Positions 1 through 11,995 are shown, numbered from the stretch's first letter. The stretch is 64,000 bases of DNA from Botryotinia globosa (GCA_014898425.1 RCSZ01000016.1:992001-1056000), one strand, 5' to 3'. Notes: a model not told the origin generated them from the sequence alone. Made by a program: numbers and translations.

Positions 1-2696
1 CATTATCATGTGTATGTACTTCATGAACGAATTTGTAAAAATTATGCTCGTGTCGCTGGCATAAATCGATAAATGCTTGAACTGTTTGATTGGGGTCTGC
101 TGAGAAATCTTGCTCTCGGCACTTTTCAACAACCTGTTTTGTATACCGTTAGTTACTTTCTTCTATCGATGGAATCGAAATACACTCACTTTTATCGTAT
201 CCTCAATGAACTCGGCAAAATCAGTGACACTGTCGTACACGTTTGCTGATTTATATACTCGCACCAAGGGCTCATAGAAGATTGTGAACAAGTCGCGAAG
301 AAGGCGTAACGTAACCGGCTCTTCAATCATGTTTAACATCATAGCCTTATCTCGCTGTCTCGTGTACAATTTGAGGAGTTGTTTTAAGTATGAGAAAAGT
401 TGTGCTCCTTGCTTCATCTCTTCATCAACGTTCTCCACGGCATTATTCCAAGCAACATAAGCGTTGTATATCTTGCCGATTTGAGTCGAGTTCAGGGGTG
501 GTTCGATATCTTCTGACCTTAGGATTGAAACAATCAAGTCCACGCCACTCTCTTCTGCATCAAGTCTTATGGCATTCTTGAAATCTTCAGGACTGTCAGA
601 GAACTTCTTTAATTTGTCACAAAAGACAGGCTCATTGATCTTATTTTGGAGGCCATCGATAGACTTTTGGAAACTTCGGATCCCATCATTTAGGGTTAAA
701 GAGAAGATCCTTTGCATAAGCGATCTCGTTCCGAAAGGTTGAGCTAGGAAGATGTCTAATATGCTAGACATAACAGCCGCTGGATTAGCTATTCGGATTG
801 CATTCTTGATAATCGTGTATGGAATCATTGAATGAATCTTTTTAGCTTGCGCGAATAATTCCGGAGAGTTGTCTTCTGCTAAGAATAAATGATAAAGAGT
901 CGCTGCTACTTCAATTCGTAACCATTCCGCAAATTTCTGGTACTGAATGCTAAGATCTTGAATGGTTGGCTTATCCTTAATTTCTTTGAATAGTTTGGTA
1001 AGACCATTGCTTTCCACAATGTCGCGGCGGAATCTAATTTAATTAGTGAGCGTACAAAGAGAGTCTCAAACAGGGATACATACTCTTCCATGTAGATGTC
1101 TAGTTCGGCGGCGCGCTTCCTGGCTATTTCATAAAACTGCTGTTGCTCTACGACCCTCTTTTCGTCCATTAGCCTTCTTCTCTCGACATCCTCTACATCA
1201 TCATCGGTTAATTTGATAGGTTGTTGTGACAGGAAATCTTGCATCGCTCGGGTTCCAGCAATTTGAGGATTGGCAAGAAGACCACGGAGGAATGCTCGCA
1301 AGGATATGCGTTGATTTTCTCGCCATAGAGTTATGCCCTGAGAAAAATTAGCTCGTGTTATTGTAATCTATCAGCAAAACTGACATCTGAGTCTGTAACA
1401 GGAGTCGAAGGAGGTTTGAGAAGCCTATCGACTGATGGTCGTGGGGATGATGTTGATGGTCTCGGAGATGACCTTCCGAATGACGCCGCTGATCCAGAGC
1501 GACGATGATCTGACAAAATTAGTTGTGATACATCGAAACTTAGTAGAAAGTTGGGAACTAACCACGGACAGACAGGTTCTTCATGCCAGATTCGGTGCCC
1601 ATAGTCCCCATTGACGAAACCGAGGACATCGAAGACGCATCGGAATCTTTGCCACCCGTAAGACCACTGATCAGGTTCGATGCAGTTGAACTCTCCTTGT
1701 TTTTCCGAGGCATCGGTGGAAGTACTTTGCCAGGAAGTTCTGTTCGTAGCCTCTTGTGAAGTCTACTAAAGTCACCATATCGGCGTCCGATGAAATATGG
1801 AATTTCTCCCTTCTTCTTGACTCGAAGAACGAATTCCTAAAGAGGTATAAGTAGTTGGCCCACAATTTACAGCCATGATTGACTCACAGCATGCTTGTGG
1901 TATCTGATGTTTCGTTTGACTTTTGTCGTTCTCACGCCCGCCACATTTACATCCCAACCATGCAAATAATGGCCTTCTGGCAAAGTTGATAGAACTCCAT
2001 GCTCGATAGCACCCGCATCGACAACTTCGAGTTCAGAAAACCTAATTCTCTCCTCATATCCTGAAGCTGTAGGTATACCAGATACCATCATCAACTCCAC
2101 TAGCTTCTGACATTTCAGTGATAGCTTTCTGCGCTTTGTTTCTTCGAGCCTATCTTCGGATGACGAGATGTGTTTCTCAGCGAACGATTGTAGGAACTTG
2201 CATAGTAGATCCGTTAGATACTTTCCCTCAAAGATCCAGACTTTCTCTAACTCACCACTTGCAATTTATCCTGCCAAAACTCCTTCTCCTTCGCTTTATC
2301 CAAAAATGGAAACTCGCGAACATGATGTACAAATATGTATCTGAGAATCGGCAGCTCGGAATCTAGAGGAGATACTTCCCCGCGATCAGATTTGAACGGG
2401 GCGCCGAATCTCTGTAATGCCGTGGGAGAATTCAACTCGGTGATTTCGAATTTCACCTGTTGTGAGATTAATTCGCGCTTTAGATCTATATAGAAAGAGT
2501 CAGTGCACATGCCAGAAAAAGAGGGTGGGATTATCGAATACATACAATGTTCTTGCTTTCCAGTAAGTGCTTGTCCTTTATCATCTCCAAAGACGCTTCT
2601 TGTGGACGACAGTATGGCGCCATTTGCTGCCATCTTGGAGGGAGAGGAAGGAGGGATAATGGGATTTCTTCCCTCAATCTTATTTTCGTCATTCAT
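1..2696 (-). CDS. PXB-PX-DUF3818 domain protein (Lec1/Ypr097w-like), 3' end outside window
   Basis: Eight exons were assembled: 2696-2546, 2485-2256, 2196-1888, 1836-1563, 1509-1385, 1337-1084, 1033-190 and 133-1. All seven introns are 47-60 nt with GT-AG ends and the frame is kept at each junction. The product is at least 773 aa. After a short Pro/Ser N-terminus comes a PX-associated (PXB) domain beginning ALTGKQEHYLKRELISQQ (about residues 40-150). Next is a PX phosphoinositide-binding domain (about 170-280) with the typical RRYGDFSRLHKRL and PGKVLPPMPRK motifs. A Ser-rich linker leads to a long helical DUF3818 region that continues past base 1. Yeast Ypr097w/Lec1 has this architecture and acts in lipid transport at the cell cortex; that role is inferred here. 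The start ATG at 2696 is the first in frame. The last visible exon reads FIDLCQRHEHNFYKFVHEVH and is open to the window edge, so the stop codon is missing. Confidence 0.9.
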
Positions 2697-2784
2697 CGAA
2701 CTGTTGTTTTTTTTGAGTGGTCTGAGGGATAATTATTTATGAAGAAGATTGCACGTCTCCTAGATTCTTGCGATGTTGTTTTAT

Positions 2785-2881
2785 TGTTGTAGTTGTAGTT
2801 GTAGTTGTAGTTGTAGTTGTAGTTGTAGTTGTAGTTGTAGTTGTAGTTGTAGTTGTAGTTGTAGTTGTAGTTGTTGTTGTT
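2785..2881. repeat. TTGTAG hexanucleotide microsatellite
   Basis: About fourteen near-perfect copies of TTGTAG (CTACAA on the minus strand), ending in a short TTG run. It lies about 90 bp upstream of the start codon of the PX-domain gene, so it sits in that gene's promoter or 5' leader. Confidence 0.95.
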
Positions 2882-3135
2882 GCAGGTTGAGGGATTTCAA
2901 TGTTCCAAGTTGTTTTAAGTTTTGAGGTCGGATGGGATGGGCTATGCAGTGCGTAAAGAAGCTTACGGTGCAGCGGGGTAGCTCATGAAATACGCCCTGG
3001 TAGGTAAATGCGTTTCTTCTGGGACCTAACCTTAACAGATGCTCTTGCGTCAAGGATTCATAGATTGATATGTCACCACCTGCACCATGAACGATTCTAA
3101 AAATAACGGATGATCAATAGAAGTGTCAAAGCACA

Positions 3136-3187
3136 ACAGAAGCAGAAGCAGAAGGAGAAGCAGAAGGAGAAGGAGAAGCAGAAGGAA
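3136..3187. repeat. purine-rich GAAGCA/GAAGGA repeat
   Basis: Imperfect hexamer repeat made only of AGAAGC and AGAAGG units. The plus strand is almost pure purine. Confidence 0.85.
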
Positions 3188-3623
3188 ATAATCAGGCATT
3201 ATATACTTATCACCATGTATGTATTGGAATTTTGGGAATATCTTGACAATTACAATACAGGGAAGGGATATTTGACGCACCCGGTGGCTTAGGGAAATGA
3301 CGACTGATGTCTATTGTGTGCCGGTCCACGGCCCACGGCACCATGTCACTCACGAGTCACCATTCTAGAATCCAAAATGTTGAATGGATTCCAAGCTTAT
3401 TATTAGTAAAATGTAAAGCATTTTATTATACGCGTATATTCGTACTCGTATATCATTGGTCATGAACCTTGTATAATCGACTCGGCATTCACCCGTCTAT
3501 CCATCTACCTAGTATCAAAAGACGCGAACCCCCAAAACTCCCTGCGAATACATCCAATGCGAATGTCACTCCTAATGCCGTGTGGTGCATGTGTATGATA
3601 TGTAATGCAATGTTCAACGATGC

Positions 3624-3624
<1 letters not shown>

Positions 3625-3654
<30 letters not shown>

Positions 3655-3688
3655 AAGAAGAAGAAGAAGAAGAAGAAGAAGAAGAAGA
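3625..3688. repeat. AAG trinucleotide microsatellite
   Basis: About twenty-one uninterrupted AAG units. Polypurine/polypyrimidine tracts of this length can form triplex DNA. It lies 220 bp beyond the stop codon of the minus-strand coiled-coil gene. Confidence 0.95.
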
Positions 3689-3908
3689 TGGGTAGGTAGA
3701 TATATGGATTGGCATGTTGGTTTCGACCTTTACCAGCATCCGGTTGCTCGGCATGTCAATATGATAAGTCATGGGACCGTCGACCCACTGATTTCTGGGG
3801 TCCCGTAAGGCGTAGTATACTTGGAAAAGTGGTACTATTCATAATTATAGACTTGGGCTGAGAGGTGTAAGCCCTGTATGTACGTGTGTACATTTTCGTG
3901 CCAATAAA

Positions 3909-5014
3909 TTACAACTCGTCGAGTACTTTAAGTCTTGGGTCCTCTGCCAACTTCTCTGCTTCCTTGTTGACTTCACTCCCAGGTGTTGAACTTTCCAATA
4001 TATCGAGAGTAGGCTTCAGCATATTTCTGGTCCCATTCTGGACCTTTTCCAACTCTCTCAGCGCGGTCGGATTAGAAATGTTGAATCTTACAGTCCCATG
4101 ACCTTGCCCCTTTGAGGGAATATATGCCAAAATGACGATGGATAGTAAAATAGTTGCGCATATCGACATCAAAATCCACATCATCTTGAGCCGTTTTCGT
4201 GTTTTGTCTTGCCATTCCTCCTCTGCTTGTTCCCAGCCTTTGACGCGCTTTCTAACAGCGTCTACCCGTCCACTCAATGTGGTGACTGTATTTCGTCCTT
4301 CCTGCACACGTTTCTCCAATGCTCTGATCTTTTGTTCCTGTGCTTCGAATTCTTCAAATCCTTCAAGTTGTGCTCGACTTTCTTGGACAAGCTCTTCTCC
4401 CTCTGTACTAAAATCCTCATTCAACTGTCTAGCCATGGCTGCCAATTCTTTGAGAGATCCGATCGTCTTGTGGAGATCTCCTAATTTCTCCAAGACGGAA
4501 TAGTATGTTGCATCTAAATGTCGGGAAGTATTGTCCGCCATAACGTTCACATCCGTTAAGGTATTTCGCAATTCCCTAATCCAGCGCATTAGTATCAGAG
4601 AGTAGAAGTGGTAAGTAAGACAAACGTGGCCATCATGGCGCCTTTCTGTTTCTCAGCTTCGAGTTCGCCCTCCCTTAGAGGCCTTCTCTCGTTGGTCTTG
4701 AACAAATCGAAGCCATCTACAGTAGAACTCAAGATACTAGGCCTTCGACTTCCATTCCGGCTCCCATCAGGTGAAACTCCCTCACTCTTGGATCCTCCAG
4801 ATGGACTGAAACCCTTCTGCAAGGTAGATTGGGACGATTTCTCGTCTTTGTCTCGGCGATGTATATGCGGATGGTGATGATGATGGTGGTGGTGGTTGTG
4901 ATGAGATCGGTGAGGTTTCAGGGGGGGAGATGATACCTCAGATACCGAACGTGTGATTTGATGACGAGATTTATTTGGAGAAACATATTTGGATCCGTCC
5001 CCGTTGGAAGACAT
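3909..5014 (-). CDS. His-tract, coiled-coil, single-pass membrane protein of unknown function
   Basis: Two exons, 5014-4626 and 4575-3909, flank a 50-nt intron with a GTTTGT donor, a GATACTAAT branch region and a TTAG acceptor. Joining them gives 351 aa. Residues 1-125 are low-complexity and basic/Ser-rich, with an eight-His run in the segment HNHHHHHHHHPHIHRR near residue 40. Residues 131-258 are heptad-like and charged, probably a coiled coil. One hydrophobic helix (about 261-281, WILMSICATILLSIVILAY) is followed by a roughly 70-residue tail ending LKVLDEL. There is no signal peptide, so a type II or tail-side-lumenal single-pass topology is likely. I do not recognise the family. The long coiled coil before a single membrane anchor recalls SNARE-like or nuclear-envelope proteins, but no diagnostic motif is visible. 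Confidence 0.85.
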
Positions 5015-5612
5015 GACTCTTTTAGTTTGTGATCAGATGTTGTTACGTTCCATATTGAGGTTCTGATGAATGATGCATGTGCTATGAAGCTTGTATGGTG
5101 AGATTTAATGACCATTAATGCAACTATAGGGCGGCCGTTAGCACATTGCTATACGAATTCGCTCATGAATGGTATATACTGGGTAGGTATGTCAAAAGTA
5201 CGAGTTAATAAATCAATTTAAAAGATGTAATGGAAGATAGAATCCTCTGGTTATTTCTGATATTATTTATCATGTATTGGAAGTAGCTAATATACCCTAG
5301 GTCCTTACTTCTGATCAAATCTTGTTGAATCGCTGTCGAAGTTTCTGTTTCGGCAATATCATAATGTCCTTCAACTTCCAAGAAGCTTCGCTCAGTCCGG
5401 GTCGACGTCATCCTCAATGATAGGAGATAGTCCTCGTTGGTGCTGCTGTATCCGACTTCTGGTAGGCATATATCATGCCATCAAGAGCTGAAGATCGCTC
5501 GACATGCTCTATGTGACTTGCGCAAATTAACCATATCACCCATATCAACCGTTTGCTTTCAATGTGTTCCAAGTTATTCCATGCGCCATGCTCCGTCCCA
5601 GAAGATCATCTA
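5015..5612. other. intergenic, nothing recognised
   Basis: AT-rich spacer between the 3' end of CGR1 and the 5' end of the coiled-coil gene. Short open frames here show no family resemblance or splice continuity. Confidence 0.5.
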
Positions 5613-6092
5613 TCATGACTTCAACATCTTGTTTCTCTTCTCTCTTCTCTTTAATCTGTCAACACGCTTCTGGTGCATCTTTTCGGCCATTTTCTCGTAT
5701 CGTTCTCTTTCCTCCTTATTGGCGCGCTTTTCCTTGATCTTTGTAATATGGGCCTGTGACAATGATTAGACTTGATTCAACTAGAGCTGAAATGGCGCTG
5801 ACCTGTCTTGCAGCTTCTTTCTCCTCCTTCATCTCCTTTTCTTTAGCCTTGGTGGCTGCTATGGCCTCATCATTTGCCTTTCTCTTTTCATATGAGGTAT
5901 TGCCAGCCTTTGGTCGGAAAGCTTTCTTGACGGGATGCCATTGTTTGCCTAAGTATATTGAGTCAGAGGCTTGATACTTGGGAAGATATGAAGAACTATC
6001 AATTGGAGCGCATGCGTACCATTCTTGCGCATTCCTTGTGGAAGGACGGTCGACTCCGCTGCAGGAGCGGTAGGGGCCACTTCTGTTGACAT
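5613..6092 (-). CDS. CGR1: rRNA-processing protein CGR1
   Basis: Three exons (6092-6020, 5948-5803, 5753-5613) separated by introns of 71 and 49 nt give 119 aa with frame kept. The N-terminus carries the conserved [18 protein letters not shown] block (about residues 20-37). The rest is a highly charged Lys/Glu/Arg helix ending [15 protein letters not shown]. This matches the small nucleolar Cgr1 family, which is needed for processing of pre-rRNA in 60S subunit assembly. Length is typical for the family (about 110-120 aa). The ATG at 6092 begins [10 protein letters not shown]. The acceptor of intron 2 is preceded by a CTAATC branch site. The gene is small and intron-rich; no single continuous reading frame covers it. 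Confidence 0.93.
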
Positions 6093-7490
6093 TTTGATAG
6101 AAGGAATATTGATCAAATATTGGGCAGTGAACTGAATACTCGTGTGTGAAAATAAAGGTTGAGGGATTTAATTTTTGGGCGTTATGGATCGTCGTATACC
6201 AAATTAATTGTTGATAGGAATTCCAAATTCAAAGCATATAAGAAATTACGATGCAGGAACTTTTTTTCTCGTTAACCATACATACCGATAAGCGTGATTG
6301 ATTGCTTATCAGTAGTATGAATGCATTAATACTTGACTAGGTAGATAGGTAGGTAGTCAGTCCCTTGGCATCCGAAATCAGTTTATAATTTATTTCATTG
6401 TATTTATTGTTATTGTTACTATTACATACAGTACTGTTCAAAGTTCTATCAAGTCTATTAATAATACGTTACCTACCTACTCGTAAATACTCGTAAATAC
6501 TCGTAAATACTCGTAAATACTCGTAAATACTCGTAAATACTCGTAAATACTCGGTATATATAACGTATAGAAAACTAGGTACATATATACTTAACCCAAT
6601 CCTCTACTCTGTAGACTCGGTTCAAATTTCTTCACCAGATTATATTGTCCATCCTTTTCATCATCATGACCACCAGTACCTCCTGATCTTGCCTGATTTA
6701 TCTAATCCCCAGCTTTCTCAAAGACGCACGACGGGACCGACTGCCAACCTGGAAGAAAAAGCTGTTTAGATTGTGGAGACCTTCGCAGATTTTCAATCTG
6801 ATAAAAAAATAGCTCCATCCTCCCCCCCCACCCACCTACCTCACTTGGAAGTTGACAGCCCTCCGAAGATGATACTACGATAATCGGACTTCACCTTCCT
6901 ATCCACAACATTCAAACATTCAAACCTTCGAAATCACTCCACTAGTACCACTCTCAAGCCGCTACATATCTCTCTCTTACCTTGGCCCACCCCAGTCTAC
7001 GCCGTCTACCATGTTCTTCTAGCAATGTGGTTGGCTTGTTGGGGATCAATTCTTCCTTCTTCGTCTGTGGGTCGCACTCTGATTTTATAATTGTTACGAG
7101 TTCACGGCATTAATTTACGAGAGAGTAAGAGAGAACTGGGTGCAACCTATTGTTGGAGAGAAAATCTTGCCTACAGAAGACTGCAGATATCTTGCAAACA
7201 ATCACGCAAATCAACTGTTTCCTTACCTTGCAACTGTTATTCATTTACAGCGTGGAACAGGAACCTCATTATCCACACGGCACACAAGGAATCCCAAATC
7301 TGCCGTGTCTCCTCAACTTATTAAAGAGCCATCCAAACCCCCTTCCTCCTTTTCGAACTCATTGCTCGATAGAAGTGGCCGAAAGTCGAGCCCAAAGAAT
7401 ACACAAATTTCTACAACCAAATAACAGTTTATTTCTCTGCTGGAAACTTCTTCCTTTACTTTCGCATAAGAAAACTACAATCCAGTTATA
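6093..7490. other. shared upstream region of CGR1 and the ornithine carrier
   Basis: Divergent promoter interval of about 1.4 kb. It contains a decamer tandem repeat at 6481-6550, pyrimidine-rich stretches typical of fungal promoters (6800-6990), and a probable long 5' leader of the carrier gene (7100-7490). Open frames in the leader lack ATG starts and look non-coding. Confidence 0.5.
6481..6550. repeat. seven exact copies of TCGTAAATAC
   Basis: A perfect 10-bp tandem repeat, seven units, followed by a partial unit TCGG. The ten-base period is close to one helical turn. It lies 390 bp upstream of the CGR1 start and 940 bp upstream of the ornithine carrier start. Confidence 0.97.
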
Positions 7491-8549
7491 ATGGCAGCAA
7501 CCATGAAAGCGGAATTCACTCCCGACACACCACAGAAAGTAGTATCCAAGGGAAAAGAAGCTCTAATGAATTCCATTGAGGATTGCCTCTACGGTTCCGT
7601 ATGTTATACCAACAAAAACTGAGCAAGACAATTGTTAACAAATGAGCAGATTGCTGGAGTGGCTGGAAAATATATTGAATATCCTTTTGACACAGTGAAA
7701 GTTCGATTACAATCACAGCCTTATCACCTTCCTTTACGTTATACTGGACCTCTTGATTGTTTTAAACAATCAATTCGCAGCGATGGGTTCTTAGGATTAT
7801 ACAGAGGCATCAGTGCTCCACTAGTCGGTGCTGCTCTAGAGACTAGCAGTCTTTTTGTTTGGGAGCAAGCAAGTAGAGAAGCACTTCTCAAGGCTGGAGT
7901 ATACAAGAGAGATCAACCACTTCCCCTGGAGGCATTGTGGATGACTGGTGCACTATCCGGCGCCCTTACTTCTTTAATCCTCACTCCTATTGAATTGGTT
8001 AAATGCAAAATACAAGTTCCGGCGACCGCGCCAAATGGTTCAGTTCCCGTCGCTGCAAAAACAGTTTCATCAGTTGTTCGCGAGGTTTGGCACCACCAAG
8101 GTATTCGCGGTTTTTGGAATGGGCAGCTAGGCACTTTAATCCGTGAAACGGGTGGATGCGCCGCTTGGTTCGGTAGCAAAGAGACTGTTACTTCTCTTTT
8201 TCGAAAGCTGAACGCCAAGAATAGCCCGCAAAGTTCTTCTTCCGTTCTATCTACTGAACTAGCACCTTTACCTTTCTGGCAACAAGCTCTCGCCGGTGCC
8301 TCAGCAGGCATGTCTTATAATTTTCTCTTCTTTCCCGCAGACACCATCAAATCTCGCATGCAAACCACCTCTACTTCATCTACAGCACCACGCACCACAT
8401 TCATTCAAGAAGGTGCTCTTCTTTGGAAAAAACATGGTCTGAAAGGCATGTATCGAGGTTGCGGTATCACGGTCATGCGATCAGCACCTAGCTCTGCATT
8501 CATATTCATAATTTATGATGGATTAAAGAGCCGTTTCCATCTTTCTTAG
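7491..8549 (+). CDS. ORT1: mitochondrial ornithine/basic amino-acid carrier (Ort1/Arg-13 type)
   Basis: Exon 1 (7491-7598) and exon 2 (7650-8549) are joined across a 51-nt intron with a GTATGT donor, giving 335 aa. The product is a three-repeat mitochondrial carrier. The signature Px[D/E]xx[K/R] occurs as [21 protein letters not shown] and [10 protein letters not shown], one per repeat. The opening of repeat 1 ([22 protein letters not shown]) and the [10 protein letters not shown] element of repeat 2 resemble yeast Ort1 and Neurospora Arg-13. Those proteins exchange ornithine for protons or citrulline across the inner membrane and feed cytosolic arginine synthesis. The short first exon carries the matrix-facing N-terminus; the ATG at 7491 is followed by a second Met four codons later. 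Carnitine carriers are close relatives, so substrate assignment is by resemblance only. Confidence 0.88.
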
Positions 8550-9670
8550 TGCTTATTTCCCCATTTGATTACTTACGGCACGACGCGCATGTACATAGAA
8601 TTGGAATCTTTGCTGCTTTCCACTTTGCATATCATATTTTACCACACAAGATGGCCGGATATACAAAAACCGAACTCGGGTCTCTTTTTTTCGCTTTCGG
8701 TTATGAAAATCTTGAAAATTTATTAGGGGCGGGCGTTGAAAAGGCGTTTAGGGATATTATATCATAGATCTGTATAGTCGTTCGGTTGAGTCGGAAAGGA
8801 GGGGTAGGGGTGAGAGTGAGATAAGCAGAGCTGAAGTGAATTCCGAATTAGCATGAAGGATTCACAGCTATCGTGTCGAGTTGGAAAAATCGAGACGGGA
8901 GCAAGTCAGCTTTTGAGCGTTGCATTTTTATATATCATAGACGGGTCTGGATGAGATAGCATGGAGTATAGTGGGACCATAGAATTTAGAATCTAGAACT
9001 TGTTTTGTTTTGTTTTGTTTAGATTGGGTTTCTATTAATGTGTTTGGTTTGGTTTGGTTTGGTTGGGTGTTTATGTGTTTTAGTTTGGTGATGCTGATGT
9101 TTATTAACTGGTATGGTATGTATGGTACATGGTAGAAAATACATTGTATGTACATCCAGATGGTCGCCACGAAATAGACGTATATGTTTAAATTATGATC
9201 ATCACAGATAGAGTATAGAGAGTATATAGATATCCGAGTAGCTGGCGGAAGAGCGTGACATGACTTCCCCGATTCATAGATTATTACCTAATTAGCACTT
9301 TTTATGTTCTTTACACATATCATAACATCAAACTTCACCTCGTCTCGTATTGGTACGTGTGTTTATGTGTTCGGAAGCATGGAGTATATAGTATGGTAAA
9401 TATGAATGACAGTACCGTATTGTAGTAGAAAAGTAATTCATTTATGATTAAAAGCTATGATATGGTATATTATCTGAAGACGACTAATTCAACGCCGTGC
9501 GAAAAATCAGCGGGGAACAATGGACTCGGAGTTTGTGGTTCATGAGATACATGAGATGATCGATCCATCCTCCGAGAATATGTATACTTGGGATTTGCAC
9601 ACGCATGTGAATTGTTCTAACGCGTACTTCGTGCGTTTTCGGTCTCTCTCGATTTGATTGCTGGCATTCC
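8550..9670. other. convergent 3' intergenic region
   Basis: Spacer between the convergent ornithine carrier and TspO genes. It contains TTTTG (9000-9020) and GGTTT (9044-9064) pentamer runs and AT-rich 3'-UTR-like sequence. No gene seen. Confidence 0.5.
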
Positions 9671-10551
9671 CTACTCTTCCTTCTCGTCAACGTACTTTGT
9701 TCCCTTGCCCTTGGGGCTCTTCTCGACTTCCTTGTCGCTGATGTTCCAGTCGTTGAGATATCCGACGCCGGCGCTGAGGTATGTGGCGAATCCGAGCCAG
9801 CCGACGTAGGGCGCGAGGGCCCAGGCGGCGACGGAGTCGACTTGCCCCCAGATGTAAGTCAGGTAGGAAACGGTGCCGGTGAGGGCGACGATGTCGATGG
9901 TTGCGAGGATGGGACGTTTGAGGGAGAAGAAGAGGGGCATCCAGATGAGGTTGAGGCCGAGTCTGTGGGGGAGGGGGGTTAGTGGGAAATGTGTGTGGAT
10001 GATTGGGATGGAGAATTGAGGATTGGGAGTTTGGAAGTGCTGCAGGGAGAGTATGTTCTTGGGGAATCGCGAGGGAGCTTCACTTACTGAACGGTATAGA
10101 GTGTAGCACCTTGTTTGAAAAGGAGATGTTTTTCGGTAGAAGCGAGAGGAGATAGTCCGGTAGAGTATGCGCGGTAGGCAGAGTATCCCATCAGACCGTA
10201 GAGGAGAGTCCAGGCAGGACCGAAGACGTATGGAGGTGGACGGTAAGGGGGTTGTTTGAGTGCCATGTAGGTCTTTTGAGTTTCTTTGGCTGAGAGGGGT
10301 GTTAGTGGTTTGTTGGAGGTGACAGCGTGCTTCACGTTGTAATATTATCTCGTCGAGCATATATGAGCAGTAGAGATTCATGATGTATGATCTTATCGTC
10401 GATGAATAAACAACGAAATCGCAGAAGAGCAATACTTACGTCTAACTGCGAAACCAATCGCAGATCCAAGAGTAATTGGTAAGAGCACCGAAGCCGTTGG
10501 ATTGGCAAATATGGCTGCCGGCAGCGTTAAGCTGGGAACGAAGGTCGTCAT
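9671..10551 (-). CDS. TspO/MBR family translocator protein
   Basis: Three exons (10551-10440, 10289-10088, 9962-9671) with introns of 150 and 125 nt give 201 aa in one frame. The protein is hydrophobic, with five predicted membrane helices. It carries the TspO hallmark PPPYVFGPAWTLLYGLMGYSAY in helices 1-2 (about residues 55-76), QLGLNLIWMPLFF in helix 3, and an acidic, Lys-rich tail. TspO/MBR proteins bind porphyrins and sterols, and in fungi sit in mitochondrial or ER membranes. The intron acceptors are CTCAG with a CACTAAC branch, and CCACAG. Both introns are longer than the window's usual 50 nt. The start ATG at 10551 gives the conventional short hydrophobic N-terminus. Confidence 0.9.
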
Positions 10552-11995
10552 GATGGATGAGATGATGAAATTTCTGATTGATTATGGAGCTGTTGATGAT
10601 GGAGCTGTTGATGGCGGCGTCAAAGGAGGGTTCGAGTAGAAGTTGAGTGTACGTTGTCTTTGTATCCTTTTCTGGTGGAGAAATCAGTTCATCCCCTCAA
10701 TGACGTACTCCTCTTGTTATGCGAACGCAGTACAGTACATGATAAAAGTATGTGGAGTGAGAAACCTCGGTCTGTGTGGGAGGGGAGTGGATTGACTGGC
10801 TGTTTACTGTATTGATTCTTTTACAAGGTAAGAAGATATCTTATATATATAATATATATATAATATATATATCGACTTATTATGATGGGATCTATTCATC
10901 ATGAGTATGCTACAATATAACCTGTATCTGTTACTGTAGTCTGTACCACAGTCCACTATCGATCCCCAGCCACTATCGATCCCCAGCCACTTTCCGCAAG
11001 TGCGATGCTCACCTCACCTGCTAGTCTACTTCAGAGTTGGTCAGTGCTACCTACCCTAATCACTCTTTGGGTAAAGTTTCTGATCAACACATCCTCGCCA
11101 GGGCTAGTTCTACACAGTACAGTAACATACAGATACACCTCCAGACTAGGTAGGTAATAAGCATGTCAAGCGCGAGAGCTCCCTTTGACCAGTCGCCCGA
11201 ATCCATTCTTCCGACATCGACGTCCTTTATTAATCAACAACACCATCATCTATCCAATATTGATTTGGTAGAGGAGCTTTCTGCAAAACAACAGTTGATC
11301 ATATCTGAATCTTGTTCGTCAGTCCTATTCTTCTATTCTTCTTACACACTTTTGTCTCCCTCAAAAAGAAAAAGAAAAAGAAAAATGAAAATGAAAATCA
11401 CAACAACACCTTCGCACCTATCATCCTTTTTCTGCCCCCATTATTATCATGGCGATAAAATCTATAGCAATTGCTTTTCTTCTTCTTCTTGATCGATTAA
11501 TTCAAAATCTATCTTGAAATCAAATCAAGTTGATAATATCATATCATATCACATCACATCAAATTCAATCCAGAGATCGCATATCCATCAACAACAAGTT
11601 GTCGTCGTTTTTTTGATCTTGCCATCTATAGGCACTGAACTTTTTTAATCCTCTTTTCTCTACTCTGCCTATTCTGCCTCTTGTCTCCCTGTTGATATCG
11701 CATTTTTACTTCCCCAATTCAAACATACACTTGTTGATTCTATTACATTTTTGGACAATCCTCTAACGGGCAATCATGTTATCAAACAGCAGTAGCTTCG
11801 TTGTCAACACCTCCTCCCGACAATCACCAGGTGTCACTTGACAATCGCAATCGACAAGAACCGATTACCTACGTCGATTTCGTCAAAAGGGTCTCTAATA
11901 ACGAAACTGTCCTACCAGAACGTCCGGCTGGTCCATTACCGGAATATCGAAAGAAAGGCAAAGGCGGAGTAATTTTGGACGGTAGCAATTACATC
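10552..11995. other. divergent promoter and long leader of ARS2
   Basis: Intergenic region followed by a pyrimidine/A-rich stretch that looks like a long 5' leader (11160-11990). It contains several short ATG-started frames (11163, 11384, 11776) that may act as upstream ORFs or belong to an unplaced first exon. A CTCTAAC branch-like site at about 11761-11767, followed by CAGCAG at 11787-11792, could be an intron end. Confidence 0.45.
10840..10873. repeat. AT-rich TATATA microsatellite
   Basis: Alternating TA tract, slightly interrupted, in the promoter interval between TspO and ARS2. A 17-bp unit CCACTATCGATCCCCAG is directly repeated twice shortly downstream (about 10953-10987). Confidence 0.85.

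Larger units (their letters stand above)
2697..3908. other. intergenic region with three microsatellites
   Basis: This is the divergent-upstream and 3' flank between two minus-strand genes. It holds a TTGTAG hexamer array (2785-2881), a GAAGCA/GAAGGA purine array (about 3136-3187) and an AAG array (3625-3688). I see no convincing coding exon. Confidence 0.6.

Noticed and set aside
3469..3808. Plus-strand frames ending in poly-Lys or poly-Arg
   Set aside because: They only read through the AAG microsatellite; no family, no splice support.
6481..6550. Telomere-like repeat
   Set aside because: The unit TCGTAAATAC does not match fungal TTAGGG telomere repeats and lies between ordinary genes.
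7091..7491. Overlapping 77-113 aa frames before the ornithine carrier
   Set aside because: They lack good ATG starts and resemble a leader; no protein family.
8549..8767. 72-aa frame right after the carrier stop
   Set aside because: Most likely 3'-UTR; composition not coding-like and no homology recognised.
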